Part shown: in pieces, positions 27,100 through 36,554 of the stretch | Numbering within the stretch: position 1 is the stretch's first letter | How the letters are laid out: the number at the start of each line of letters is the position of its first letter | Assembly: GCF_026651855.1 (NCBI RefSeq) | Contig: NZ_CP093280.1 | Span: 5,602,501 to 5,666,500 of the forward strand | Direction: 5' to 3' | DNA: 64,000 bases | From: Pseudomonas silvicola | GTDB taxonomy: Bacteria > Pseudomonadota > Gammaproteobacteria > Pseudomonadales > Pseudomonadaceae | Translations under genes and position numbers: made by a program | The notes under the pieces: generated by a model | Told to the model about the DNA's origin: nothing | Database searches by the model: none | What the model saw: the letters and a program-made list of their open reading frames with translations, nothing else

Positions 27100-30000
27100 C
27101 TACCGGTTCGACGTGGCGGCTGCAGGAACGGATTTGGCCTGCGGCTGCCTGGCCTTGATCTTGAACCAAATGGCATACAGCGCCGGCAGGAACACCAGGG
27201 TGAGTACCGTGCCGCCCAACGTGCCACCAATCAACGTATACGCCAGGGTGCCCCAGAACACTGACTGGGTCAGCGGAATGAATGCCAGGATGGCCGCCAT
27301 GGCAGTCAGTAATACCGGGCGCGAGCGCTGTATCGTGGCTTCCACCACTGCGTCATAAGGTGCCAGGCCATCCTGCTCGTTGGTGCGGATCTGCCCAATC
27401 AGGATGAGCGTGTTGCGCATCAGGATACCGGCCAGGCCGATCAAGCCGATCAGGGCGTTGAAGCCAAACGGCTGGTGGAAAATCATCAGGGTCGGTACCA
27501 CCCCCACCAGCCCCAGTGGGGCCGTCGCCAATACCATGGCCATGGCGGCCAATGAGCGAACCTGGAAGATGATCACGATCATGGTCAGGATCAACATGAT
27601 GGGGAACAACGGCGCGAGCGCGTCATTGGCCTTGCTCGACTCCTCCAGGGCACCGGCCATTTCAATACGGTAGCCCGCCGGCAGTTGTCGCACCACAGGC
27701 TCAAGCGCTCTCCATACGCTCATGGACACATCCGGCGGCTGGGTACCTTCCGCGATATCGCCCCGCACCGTGATGGTCGGTGTGCGGTCCCGGCGGCGCA
27801 GGATGGGGTCCTCCTGGCGAACCTGGATATCCGCCACCTGGGCCAGCGGTACGCGCGTGCCGCCTTTGCCGATGAGGGTGAAGTCGTCGATCCGGCCGGG
27901 GTCCAGGCGTGTATCGCCGGCAGACCGGGCCACCACATCGACGGTGCGGATGTCTTCGCGAACCTGGGTGACCGCCGTGCCCTTGAGCAGAAACTGCAAC
28001 TGCTCGCCGGCCACCTGGGAGCTGAGGCCGAACGCTTGCAGGCGGTCTTGATCGAGCACCAGGTGCACGGTGGGTACGCGCTCGGTCCAGTCCGTGTTGA
28101 CGGTGCGCATGTTCGCATCGGCCTGCATGACACTGCTCACGCGCTGGGCTATTTCCCGAACGGTATCAGCGTCGGGGCCCATGACCCTGAACGCCACCGG
28201 GTACGGCGAGTAGGGCCCGAAGACCAGTTGTGTGACGCGCACTCGGGCTTGCGGCGCCAGGCCATTGGCGACCGCGTCGCGCAATTTCAGCCTCAGGGCG
28301 TCACGCGCTGCTTCGTTGTCGGTCAGCACCACCACCTTGGCAAATGATGGGTCCGGCAACTCGGGGGCCATGGCCAGGTAGAACCGGGGCGCACCCTGGC
28401 CGATGTAAGCGGTCACGTTACGGGTTTCAGGCTGGGTCTTGAGCCACTGCTCGACCTCGGCGGTTGCGCCGCTAGTCTGGTCGATGGACGTCCCCTGGGG
28501 CATCTGGACTTCGATCAGCACTTCCGGCCGGTCGGAGGACGGGAAGAACTGTTTGCGCAGCGCGCCCATGCCGATGACCGCCAACGCGAACAGCCCGATG
28601 ACAACGGCCGCCACCCACCACTTGCGGCCGATTACATGGCCCAGCAGGCGACGGAAGCGCTGATAGTGGCGGGTATCATAAATCGCAGCGTGCCCCCCTT
28701 CGACCCGCTGGATATCAGGGAGCATTTTCACCCCCAGCCAAGGGGTGAACACGACCGCGACCAGCCACGACATGATCAGCGCAAAACCGACGATCCAGAA
28801 GATATTGCCGGCGTACTCACCCGCGGTACTACGGGCGAAACCAACCGGCAGGAAACCGATGATGGTCACCAGCGTGCCGGACAGCATCGGCGCCGCAGTA
28901 TGGCTCCAGGCATAGGCCGACGCTCGGATCCGGTCGTAGCCCTCCTCCATCTTGACCACCATGGTCTCGATCGCGATGATCGCGTCGTCAACCAGCAACC
29001 CCAGCGCCAGGATCAGCGAACCCAGGGTAATGCGATCAAAATCGCGGCCTGTGGCCAGCATGATGACGAACACCGCGGCCAGGGTCAGCGGCACCGCTGC
29101 CGCCACGACCAACCCTACTCGCCAGCCCAGGCTGACAAGGCTGACCACCATCACTACCACAAGCGCGACGAAGAACTTGAGCATGAACTCGCCGATCGCT
29201 TCGCTGATGTTCACCGACTGGTCCGTCACCTTGCTCAGGCTCATGCCCACGGGCAGCTCGGCGTTGATCGCCGAGGCTTCTTGTTCCAGTGCCTTGCCCA
29301 GGGCCAGGCCGTTCCAACCATCGCGCATGACGATGCCCAGCACCAGCGCATCCTCGCCATTGTTGCGAATGAGGAACGTGGACGGATCTTCGTAGCCACG
29401 CTTGATGTCCGCCACGTCCGACAGCTTCAGCGTGTTGCCGTTGACGAGGATGGGTGTGTCACCGATGGCCTGCAGGTTGTTGAGCGCACCATCCAGGCGG
29501 ATCTGTATCTGCGGCCCATGGGCCTCGATGGAGCCTGCCGGTGTCATGGCGTTCTGGCCATGCAGCGCACTGAAGATGTCATTGGGTGACAGCCCCAGCG
29601 TCGCCAACCGGGCGTAGGACAGGTTGACAAAAATGCGTTCCGGCTGTTCGCCGATGATATTGACCTTTTTCACCCCGGCCACATGCAACAGGCGCTGGCG
29701 CAGTGTTTCGGCCTGGCGGGTAAGCAGGCGCTGGGGTTCGCCAGGTGCCTTCAAGGCATACAGCGCAAAGGTAACGTCCGAATACTCATCGTTGACCAGA
29801 GTAGGCGATGCACCGGCCGGGCGACTGGCCTGGGCATCGTAGATTTTTTTGCGCGCCTGGTAGAACTCATCGGGTACATCGCGTGGCGGCGTGCTGTCGA
29901 GCAGGTAAAGCGTGGTGAACGCAAGGCCGGGGCGGGTGAATGTTTCGGTGCGGTCGTACCAGCGCAATTCCTGCATGCGCTTTTCCAGAGGCTCGGCCAC

Positions 30001-30195
30001 CAGGTCCTGCATCTGTTGCGCGGTAGCCCCGGGCCAGGCAGTGATCATGGTCATCTGCTTGACGGTGAACGCAGGGTCTTCCACCCTGCCCAGCTTGAGA
30101 AAAGCCCAGGCGCCCGCGGTAAAGATCGCCACCAGCAGAAACAGCGTCACCGCCCGCTCGCGGACCGCCCACTCGGAGAGATTAAAGCCTTTCAT
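27100..30195 (-). CDS. RND efflux transporter, inner-membrane permease
   Basis: A 1031-residue AcrB-type RND pump with twelve helices and two large periplasmic loops. Helix 4 carries the proton-relay pair in G-L-L-V-D-D-A-I-I-A-I-E, and the RND repeat is seen again near 960. The N-terminus F-N-L-S-E-W-A-V-R-E-R-A and G-R-V-E-D-P-A-F-T-V-K-Q belong to the VexF/TriC-like subgroup rather than the HAE1 MexB type. It exports small toxic compounds with the lipoprotein adaptor gene it overlaps by 14 bp and the outer-membrane factor encoded across the TetR gene. AAGGAG precedes ATG 30195. Confidence 0.93.
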   Translation of the reverse strand: MKGFNLSEWAVRERAVTLFLLVAIFTAGAWAFLKLGRVEDPAFTVKQMTMITAWPGATAQQMQDLVAEPLEKRMQELRWYDRTETFTRPGLAFTTLYLLDSTPPRDVPDEFYQARKKIYDAQASRPAGASPTLVNDEYSDVTFALYALKAPGEPQRLLTRQAETLRQRLLHVAGVKKVNIIGEQPERIFVNLSYARLATLGLSPNDIFSALHGQNAMTPAGSIEAHGPQIQIRLDGALNNLQAIGDTPILVNGNTLKLSDVADIKRGYEDPSTFLIRNNGEDALVLGIVMRDGWNGLALGKALEQEASAINAELPVGMSLSKVTDQSVNISEAIGEFMLKFFVALVVVMVVSLVSLGWRVGLVVAAAVPLTLAAVFVIMLATGRDFDRITLGSLILALGLLVDDAIIAIETMVVKMEEGYDRIRASAYAWSHTAAPMLSGTLVTIIGFLPVGFARSTAGEYAGNIFWIVGFALIMSWLVAVVFTPWLGVKMLPDIQRVEGGHAAIYDTRHYQRFRRLLGHVIGRKWWVAAVVIGLFALAVIGMGALRKQFFPSSDRPEVLIEVQMPQGTSIDQTSGATAEVEQWLKTQPETRNVTAYIGQGAPRFYLAMAPELPDPSFAKVVVLTDNEAARDALRLKLRDAVANGLAPQARVRVTQLVFGPYSPYPVAFRVMGPDADTVREIAQRVSSVMQADANMRTVNTDWTERVPTVHLVLDQDRLQAFGLSSQVAGEQLQFLLKGTAVTQVREDIRTVDVVARSAGDTRLDPGRIDDFTLIGKGGTRVPLAQVADIQVRQEDPILRRRDRTPTITVRGDIAEGTQPPDVSMSVWRALEPVVRQLPAGYRIEMAGALEESSKANDALAPLFPIMLILTMIVIIFQVRSLAAMAMVLATAPLGLVGVVPTLMIFHQPFGFNALIGLIGLAGILMRNTLILIGQIRTNEQDGLAPYDAVVEATIQRSRPVLLTAMAAILAFIPLTQSVFWGTLAYTLIGGTLGGTVLTLVFLPALYAIWFKIKARQPQAKSVPAAATSNR

Positions 30196-31282
30196 GGCTC
30201 AGCTCCTTCGCGACGCGTACGTCCTGCCCCTCATGCAACTGGTGAACACCCAACGCCACGATGCTGTCGCCGTCATTCAGGCCGGCAGCGACAATGGCGG
30301 TTTCCTCGCCGACGCGCGCCACGTGCACCTGCGCGTAGTGCACTTTGCTGTCCTGGCCCACCAACCACACACCTGGCCCGTGGCCTTGGTCATAGAGCGC
30401 ACTGAGCGGAATTTCCCGCTCGGCGGCCGCACCCGGCCTTTGCAGGGCAACCACAACCGTCGAGCCCAGCGGGATGCCTTGGGAAGCACCCTCGAGGACG
30501 TAGCGAGCGCGGAACGTTCGGGTGAGTGGATCGGCGGCGCCCGACAGCTCCCGCAGGCGTGCCGTGAATGAGTGGTCATCCTGGCCAAAGAGCCGTGCGC
30601 TAACCTGCGAACCCAACGCCGGCCGCAGGGTTTCCGGCAATTCTATACGGGCTTCGCGAGGGCCGTCCTGGGCCAGGACAATGACGGGCTGGCCCGCGGA
30701 AACCACTTGGCCCGCGTCCGCGAGGCGGTCCACGACCACACCGTCGGTGTCCGCACGCAACACGGCATACCCGTAAGCGTTGCGCGACAGATCCAACCTG
30801 GCCGTGGCAGCGTTCCAGCTGGCCCGCGCAGCGTCTTTGCCTTGCCGTGCCTCATCAAAAGCACGGGCAGACACCGCGCCCATGGCCACCAACCCCTGCA
30901 AGCGCGCAAAGTCGGCGTCTGCTTTCACCCTGGCGGCCTGCGCCACCGCCACAGCTGCTTGCTGGTTTTTCACGTCCAGCCCGAAATCACTGACGTCGAG
31001 CCTCATCAGCGCATCGCCACGCTTTACGTGCTGGCCGATATCGACCAACCGCTGGGCGATTTTGCCTGAGACCCGAAAGCCCATGGCGCTCTCGACCCGG
31101 GCAACGATGACCCCGGAGAACCGACGCTCTCGCAACTGCGGGCTAGCGTTGACCGTAGCGACGCTGACCAGGGGCGGTCGGTCGACCCTGGGGTCGGGAA
31201 CCGAGTGCTCACCACACGCTGACAGCAGCGCGCAACAAGCCACGGTGGTCAGGGTAAGGCGCACGCGAGCATGTGTGGACAT
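30182..31282 (-). CDS. RND efflux periplasmic adaptor, lipoprotein
   Basis: A 366-residue membrane-fusion protein linking the RND pump to an outer-membrane channel. The signal peptide ends in the lipobox L-L-S-A-C (Cys23), so it is anchored in the inner membrane. The split lipoyl domain (G-F-R-V-S-G-K-I near 70 and A-D-T-D-G-V-V-V near 180) encloses an alpha-hairpin of about 100-165; a beta-barrel and membrane-proximal domain follow. GAGGAGG before ATG 31282 lies in the arm of a hairpin. It overlaps the permease gene and sits directly after the tetR gene on the same strand. Confidence 0.92.
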   Translation of the reverse strand: MSTHARVRLTLTTVACCALLSACGEHSVPDPRVDRPPLVSVATVNASPQLRERRFSGVIVARVESAMGFRVSGKIAQRLVDIGQHVKRGDALMRLDVSDFGLDVKNQQAAVAVAQAARVKADADFARLQGLVAMGAVSARAFDEARQGKDAARASWNAATARLDLSRNAYGYAVLRADTDGVVVDRLADAGQVVSAGQPVIVLAQDGPREARIELPETLRPALGSQVSARLFGQDDHSFTARLRELSGAADPLTRTFRARYVLEGASQGIPLGSTVVVALQRPGAAAEREIPLSALYDQGHGPGVWLVGQDSKVHYAQVHVARVGEETAIVAAGLNDGDSIVALGVHQLHEGQDVRVAKELSHERL

Positions 31283-31286
31283 AGAA

Positions 31287-31335
31287 GCCTCCTCAAGTTG
31301 GAGGCATTCTGTTTACAGGTTACGTATATGTCAAC
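31287..31335 (-). promoter_or_regulatory. leader hairpin and candidate TetR operator before the adaptor gene
   Basis: On the coding strand GCCTCC (31300-31305) can pair with GGAGGC (31287-31292), hiding the ribosome site of the adaptor gene. Just upstream, GTTTACA (31311-31317) and TGTCAAC (31329-31335) form an imperfect inverted repeat with TACGTA between them. The GTTTACAG octamer recurs at the operator between tetR and the outer-membrane factor gene (32034-32041, minus strand), suggesting one regulator acts at both. Confidence 0.5.
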
Positions 31336-31348
31336 ATGAAAACACCCG

Positions 31349-31987
31349 TCAGGGGGCCAGACTTCTCAAGATCAGGCTGGTAGTAGCCAGCATTCCAGCC
31401 TCGAGCTCGGGCATCAGTCGCCGGTCCATCGCCGAAGGCCGGGTGTAGGGAATCAGTGCCTCCTGAATACCCAGCACCACTTCATCCAGTGGCGTCTTGC
31501 GCTCGAACTCCCCCACCACTCGCCCTTGTTCGACGATCGAACGGATCATGTCATTCAGCGCCTCCTGATGGCCCGCGGCGGTGCACCAGCTCTCTTCTTC
31601 GGATACCCGAACCAGCTCGAACAGCTTGCTTTCCTTCATGAACAGCGCATGGCTGAGCAACAGTGCCTGGCGGGTAAACACCCGCAGCTTGCGGGTTGGC
31701 GAGGGCTCCAGGCCGGTCAGGCGCCGCAGCTCGTTGTCCAGGTTGCCCAACACCATGGCGCAGATGGCCTCACCAATCGCCTGCTTGGACTCAAAGAACC
31801 GGTAGATGTAGGCGGTGGTGATACCGATGGCCTTGGACAGGTCGGCCACGGTGGTCTTGCGGTAGCCGTACAGCCGGAAATGTTCATTGGCCACCTCCAG
31901 AATCTGCAGCCGGCGGTCATGCTCGGCGGGGCCGCGCTGGCCAGACGCCGGCAATTCGATGCTGTCTTGCGTGGGAAGCTGCTTCAT
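31349..31987 (-). CDS. TetR family regulator of the RND system
   Basis: A 212-residue TetR repressor: N-terminal HTH at about 22-70 with F-R-L-Y-G-Y-R-K-T-T-V-A-D-L-S-K-A-I-G and Y-I-Y-R-F-F-E-S-K, then a helical ligand domain. Its position between the RND adaptor/permease genes and the divergent outer-membrane factor gene makes it their regulator. Start 31987 (M-K-Q-L-P) is chosen as the closest to the usual length; the ATG at 32002 is also possible, and neither has a strong ribosome site. Longer frames to 32140 run into the outer-membrane factor gene and are not real. Confidence 0.87.
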   Translation of the reverse strand: MKQLPTQDSIELPASGQRGPAEHDRRLQILEVANEHFRLYGYRKTTVADLSKAIGITTAYIYRFFESKQAIGEAICAMVLGNLDNELRRLTGLEPSPTRKLRVFTRQALLLSHALFMKESKLFELVRVSEEESWCTAAGHQEALNDMIRSIVEQGRVVGEFERKTPLDEVVLGIQEALIPYTRPSAMDRRLMPELEAGMLATTSLILRSLAP

Positions 31988-32005
31988 AACGGTCTTAAAC
32001 ATCCA

Positions 32006-32041
32006 TTGACAGGAGAGTAACTGTTTTACAATACTGTAAAC
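32006..32041 (+). promoter_or_regulatory. promoter and palindromic operator for the outer-membrane factor gene
   Basis: TTGACA (32006-32011) and TACAAT (32027-32032) lie 15 bp apart, a short but plausible sigma-70 promoter for the gene at 32067. A palindrome TTTACA-N4-TGTAAA (32025-32040) covers the -10 box, so a repressor bound there would block it. The right half contains the same octamer seen upstream of the adaptor gene. Confidence 0.55.
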
Positions 32042-32066
32042 ACACAACGATGTCCGGGGAAACAAA

Positions 32067-33530
32067 ATGAATCGACATCTGATCAGGGGTGCGCAGAGTG
32101 TACTCGTGTTGGCGGTGCTGGGCGGCATCGATGGCTGCATGGTCGGCCCGGACTACCAACGCCCGATACCAGCGACAAGTACCCCTTTCAATGGGGTGAA
32201 GGCACTGGTGGCACGTGCGGCGGCGCCAGCATCGTTGACCCCGGACACGTGGTGGGAAGGCTTTGACGACCCCGTGCTCAACAGCCTGGTGCAGACCGCG
32301 CTACGCCAGAACCTCACACTGGAACAGGCCATGGCACGAGGCACGCAGGCCGCGGCCTATGTCCAGCATGCAGATGCCCAGTTGCTGCCCAGCGGCCAGG
32401 CCTCGGCCAGCGCAAGCCGTGCCAGGCAATCACTGGAAGACCCGGTAGTGGCTGCCGAACAAGCCTCCCTTCCCGGCTTTGATCGCACAGCAAGCCTGTA
32501 TGGCGCCGGGGTGTCCAGCGCTTGGGAGCTGGACCTTTCCGGTGGCCTGCGCCGCACCGCCCATGCGGCCGTGGCCGAGTACCAGGCGGCCCAGGCCGAC
32601 GTGGCCGCCGCGCGGCTGCAGGTCACCGCCAATACCGTGGATAGCTATTTGCTGGTCAGGCTACTGCAGGCACGCCTGAACGTCGCCCACGATCAAGTGA
32701 AAACCCAGGCAGACATCGCGCGCCTGGTGGCGCTGCTCCGCTCCCGAGGCTTGGCGCCAGACCAGGACGCGCAGCAGGCAAGCGCCGAACTGGCGCTGAC
32801 GCGCGCCAGCGTCCCGACACTGGAGTCACGCCTCACGGCAGCCCGCAATGGCCTTGATGTGCTGCTGGGCCGCACACCTGGCACCGTCGACCCGACGCTG
32901 GACAGCGCCTCGCCGATTCCCCGCGCGCCTTCCATCGAGGCCGCCGGTGGCAGCGCTGCCCTGTTGCGCCGGCGCCCCGATCTGATCGTCGCCGAGCGGC
33001 GCCTGGCCGCCTCGAACGAGCGCATTGGCCAAGCGCTCGCCGAATACTATCCAAAGGTCTCGCTCTCGGCATTGATCGGCAGCACCACGACCCACGGCGG
33101 CAACCTGTTCGACGGGGCGTCGAATGAAGCCCTTGGCACGCTCGGCATTCGCTGGCGGCTATTTGATTTCGGCCGGGTGGATGCCCAGGTAAAAGCCGCC
33201 AAGGGCGACTACGCGATGAAGCTCGCGCACTACCGCGAAAGCGTCCTGCAGGCCACGGCTGAGGTGGAGAATTCGATATCGGCATTGGTGACCGGCGAAA
33301 CCCGCACCCAACTGCTCACCGAAGGCGAACACACCCGCACCCGCGCACGAGACCTGGTGCTGGCCAGTTACCAGAATGGCAATAGCAGCTACATCGACCT
33401 GCTGGAAACTCAGTCACGGCTCGAGGTGATGCAGGCTCAGCGACTGGATGCCACCTATGCCTCTTCATCCTCGGCGGTTGCTCTGTACAAGGCACTGGGC
33501 GGCGGCTGGAGCGAGCAGAACATCTATTGA
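32067..33530 (+). CDS. outer-membrane efflux factor (NodT/OprM-like)
   Basis: A 487-residue TolC-superfamily channel subunit with two outer-membrane-efflux repeats (about 60-250 and 275-480). The N-terminus ends at C-M-V-G-P-D-Y, the usual lipid-anchored start of NodT proteins, but the residues before Cys are I-D-G, where Asp at -2 is atypical for a lipobox. Other family marks: D-P-x-L-x-x-L-V near 70, L-L-R-R-R-P-D-L and the C-terminal Y-K-A-L-G-G-G-W. GGGGA precedes ATG 32067. It diverges from tetR and completes the RND tripartite pump. Confidence 0.9.
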   Translation: MNRHLIRGAQSVLVLAVLGGIDGCMVGPDYQRPIPATSTPFNGVKALVARAAAPASLTPDTWWEGFDDPVLNSLVQTALRQNLTLEQAMARGTQAAAYVQHADAQLLPSGQASASASRARQSLEDPVVAAEQASLPGFDRTASLYGAGVSSAWELDLSGGLRRTAHAAVAEYQAAQADVAAARLQVTANTVDSYLLVRLLQARLNVAHDQVKTQADIARLVALLRSRGLAPDQDAQQASAELALTRASVPTLESRLTAARNGLDVLLGRTPGTVDPTLDSASPIPRAPSIEAAGGSAALLRRRPDLIVAERRLAASNERIGQALAEYYPKVSLSALIGSTTTHGGNLFDGASNEALGTLGIRWRLFDFGRVDAQVKAAKGDYAMKLAHYRESVLQATAEVENSISALVTGETRTQLLTEGEHTRTRARDLVLASYQNGNSSYIDLLETQSRLEVMQAQRLDATYASSSSAVALYKALGGGWSEQNIY

Positions 33531-33644
33531 AGCCAACTGACCAGGCGTGCCAGGTGGTTGGGTATCTGATCTGGCAGGTGCGATGGGAACCCCCACGCCA
33601 GCCACCACTCAGAACCTTGTTATCCTCGACCGGTGAAGACAGTG

Positions 33645-35780
33645 ATGAGTGAACACCCCCCACATCAGCCAACCCCCGATGAACGAGCACGCGCGCTGGT
33701 CGCGCAGATGAGCGAGGACGAAAAATTTGCCTGGCTCAGCGGGCCGATGGCGATCCCCCTGGGCAACACCAGAAAGCCGGACGGCGCCGTGGGGTCGGCG
33801 GCGTTTTATCCCGCCATACCCCGCCTGGGCCTACCTGCCCTGCAGCAGGCCGACGCCAGCCTGGGCGTCAGCAACCTCGGAAATGTCCGCCCAGGCGACC
33901 ATGCTACCGGGCTCCCCAGCTCATTGCTGCTGGGGGCGACTTTCAACCCTGAACTTGCCTTTGCATCGGGCTCAGTGGTTGGCGTGGAGGCCCGAAGCAA
34001 AGGCTTCAACGTGCAACTGGCCGGCGGCGCCAACCTGATCCGCGACCCCAGGGGCGGCCGCAATTTCGAGTACATCGCCGAAGACCCGCTGCTCACCGGT
34101 GTGCTGGCCGGGCAGTCGGTGGCGGGTATTCAGGCGCAGCAGGTGGTCTCGACCGTCAAGCACTTCGCGGTCAACGCGCAGGAAACAGGCCGCGTAATGG
34201 CCAGCTCGAACCTGAGCGAAGCGGCACTGCGCGAGTCCGACCTCCTGGCCTTTCAGATAGCCATTGAAACAGGCGCTCCGGGGGCGGTCATGCCGGGTTA
34301 TAACCTGGTGAACGGCGAGTACGCCTGCGAAAACGCATTCCTGCTGAACCAGGTACTGAAACAGGAGTGGGGGTACCCGGGCTGGGTCATGTCGGACTGG
34401 GGCGCAACGCACTCCACGGTCAAGGCAGCGTTGGCCGGACTGGATGTGCAATCGGGCGCCAACCTGGATGATGCCGACTATTTCGGCAACTTGCTGCGCC
34501 AGGCGGTGCGGGATGCAACAGTGCCCCAGGCCCGCATCGATGACATGGTGACGCGCATCGTGCGCAGCCTGATCGCGGTCGGCGTGCTGGACAAGCCCGT
34601 AGCTTCGCCCGTGCCCATCGATTACAGCCAGCATAAGCTCGTGGCCCAACGCCAGGCTGAGGAAGGGGTGGTGCTGCTCAGGAATGCCGGCGGCCAACTA
34701 CCCTTGGCGCAGGGCTTGCGACGGCTGCTGGTCATCGGCGCCCATGCGGACCACGGCGTGCTCTGCGGGGGTGGCTCCTCAGCCGTCACGCCGATTGGCA
34801 GCCTGTCACTGCCCGGCACCGACATCATGGGCATGCAGGTCGACAAGATCTACCAGCCCTCTTCCATCGTGCAGGCCCTTCGCGAAGAAAGCGGTGCCCA
34901 ACAGGTCGAATTTCTCGACGGCACCGACCCGGCGCTCGCGGTGGCGCACGCGCGCATCGCCAATGCGGTTATCCTCTGCGCCCAGGAGTGGCGGTCCGAA
35001 GCGCTGGACGCCCACGGCCTGGGCTTACCCGACGAGCAAGATGCATTGATCGAACGCGTCGCCGCGGCAAACCCCAACACCACCGTGGTGCTGCAGACCG
35101 GTGGCCCCGTGCTGATGCCATGGCTTGAAAAGGTGGCGGCGGTGCTGGCCGCCTGGTACCCGGGTTCCGGGGGTGGGCCGGCGATCGCTGGGGTTCTTTT
35201 CGGCAGGGTCAACCCATCCGGGCGCTTGCCCGTGACCTTCCCTGCCAGCGAGTCACAGTTGCCACGGCCAGAACAGACAGATCCGCGCACCACCACCTCC
35301 AACCCCGGCACGCCACGCATAGGCGAAATCCTGCCGATCGACTACGACATCGAGGGGGCGGACGTGGGGTACCGCTGGTACGCCAGGGAAAAGTTCACCC
35401 CGTTATTTCCCTTCGGATTCGGCTTGTCCTACACCGATTTTCGCGTGTCCGATGCCAGCGTGGTCAATGGTCCAGGCTTCACGGTAACCGCTCAGGTCGA
35501 AAACACCGGGGCGGTTGCCGGTGCCTGCACCGTGCAGGTCTACGTGGGCAAAACCGGGACTGACGGCTTTGCCAAACGACTCGCCGGTTTCAAGAAGGTG
35601 TTCCTGAAACCCGGCGAACGTGCCCAGGCCGAGATCCTGTTGGAGCCGCGGATACTGGCCCGGTTCGACGATGGCGCCTTCAAGATTGGCGCCGGCGACT
35701 ACCAGGTCTGGGTTGCCAACCATGCACAGGATGAAGCGCTCGAGGTGGGCCTGCAGGTAGGCGAGGCGCTGTCCCTGTAG
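33645..35780 (+). CDS. glycoside hydrolase family 3 (beta-glucosidase-like)
   Basis: A 711-residue GH3 enzyme with the barrel domain (about 20-310), the alpha/beta sandwich (about 335-560) and a fibronectin-III-like C-terminal domain (about 610-705). K-H-F-A-V-N-A-Q-E binds substrate and the nucleophile is Asp about 251 in M-S-D-W-G-A-T-H-S. It would release non-reducing beta-linked sugars, most likely glucose. No signal peptide is visible, so it acts in the cytoplasm on imported glycosides or on aryl glucosides. Start 33645 (M-S-E-H) is preferred; a GTG at 33633 adds four residues and is possible. It stands alone between the efflux and nucleoside clusters. Confidence 0.88.
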   Translation: MSEHPPHQPTPDERARALVAQMSEDEKFAWLSGPMAIPLGNTRKPDGAVGSAAFYPAIPRLGLPALQQADASLGVSNLGNVRPGDHATGLPSSLLLGATFNPELAFASGSVVGVEARSKGFNVQLAGGANLIRDPRGGRNFEYIAEDPLLTGVLAGQSVAGIQAQQVVSTVKHFAVNAQETGRVMASSNLSEAALRESDLLAFQIAIETGAPGAVMPGYNLVNGEYACENAFLLNQVLKQEWGYPGWVMSDWGATHSTVKAALAGLDVQSGANLDDADYFGNLLRQAVRDATVPQARIDDMVTRIVRSLIAVGVLDKPVASPVPIDYSQHKLVAQRQAEEGVVLLRNAGGQLPLAQGLRRLLVIGAHADHGVLCGGGSSAVTPIGSLSLPGTDIMGMQVDKIYQPSSIVQALREESGAQQVEFLDGTDPALAVAHARIANAVILCAQEWRSEALDAHGLGLPDEQDALIERVAAANPNTTVVLQTGGPVLMPWLEKVAAVLAAWYPGSGGGPAIAGVLFGRVNPSGRLPVTFPASESQLPRPEQTDPRTTTSNPGTPRIGEILPIDYDIEGADVGYRWYAREKFTPLFPFGFGLSYTDFRVSDASVVNGPGFTVTAQVENTGAVAGACTVQVYVGKTGTDGFAKRLAGFKKVFLKPGERAQAEILLEPRILARFDDGAFKIGAGDYQVWVANHAQDEALEVGLQVGEALSL

Positions 35781-35838
35781 CGGTTCGGTCAACGGAGCGC
35801 CAAATACGGGCGCCGCGCACAGACCTGGTGCTCCGAAG

Positions 35839-35854
35839 TAGACCAAATGGTAAA
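35839..35854. promoter_or_regulatory. RutR-like operator upstream of rutF-deoC
   Basis: The 16-mer TAGACCAAATGGTAAA fits the E. coli RutR site TTGACCAnnTGGTCAA at 12 of 14 fixed positions (consensus from memory). It lies 136 bp before rutF. Its complement shares 13 of 16 bases with a site upstream of tsx (41693-41708), which supports a common regulator of the two nucleoside operons. Confidence 0.55.
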
Positions 35855-35989
35855 AAAAGCTTCGCTGTAGACGCCTACTCCGTTGATCCGCAAGCCGTTT
35901 GTTTTTTTGGCCTGTTTTGTGCTCCAAGGTCATCCGCGGCGGCGCCCTCGCCGCTTCTGACCTCTAATACGCCATCGAGGAGCACGCTG

Positions 35990-36526
35990 ATGAGCTACGC
36001 CCCCCCTCTTCACACGGCTGCGCCGATTGCGGGCGCAGCCTTTCGCAGCGCCATGGCGCACCTGGCCGCTGCCGTGAATATCATCACCACCGATGGCCCC
36101 CATGGTCGCGCCGGTTTCACCGCCACGGCCGTGTGCAGCGTTACCGATCAGCCACCGACGCTGTTGGTGTGCATCAACAGAGACTCGTCGGCGCACGGCC
36201 CGGTCGCGGGCAACGCCAGCGTCTGCGTCAACACCCTTGCCAACGGCCACGAAGCACTCTCAAACGCCTTTGGGGGCAAGACCGCGCAAGCCGAACGCTT
36301 CGCGCTGGCCAACTGGACCGTCGGCCCCAGTGGCGCGCCCATGCTGGACGGGGCCACGCTGGCGTTCGATTGCAAGGTGTCGCAGACCGTGAGCGTGGGC
36401 ACCCACGACATCCTGTTCTGCCAGGTGGTGCACATTCGCCACCCTGCCGACCCCGACGTACTGGTGTACTTCAACCGCGGTTACCACCCCCTTGGTCTGC
36501 CCCCCGCCGTCGTGGCGGATGCCTGA
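35990..36526 (+). CDS. rutF: flavin reductase, RutF type
   Basis: A 178-residue NAD(P)H:flavin reductase. It matches E. coli RutF by eye: F-R-x-[37 protein letters not shown] and L-S-N-A-F-G-G-K-T, ending with [11 protein letters not shown]. RutF supplies reduced FMN to the RutA uracil oxygenase; no rutA is in this window, so it is detached from the classical rut operon and sits with deoC. GAGGAG lies eight bases before ATG 35990; longer upstream reading is excluded on that basis. It is 28 bp before deoC. Confidence 0.9.
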   Translation: MSYAPPLHTAAPIAGAAFRSAMAHLAAAVNIITTDGPHGRAGFTATAVCSVTDQPPTLLVCINRDSSAHGPVAGNASVCVNTLANGHEALSNAFGGKTAQAERFALANWTVGPSGAPMLDGATLAFDCKVSQTVSVGTHDILFCQVVHIRHPADPDVLVYFNRGYHPLGLPPAVVADA

Positions 36527-36554
36527 CCCATCCTGTTCAACCGGAGTAGCGACC

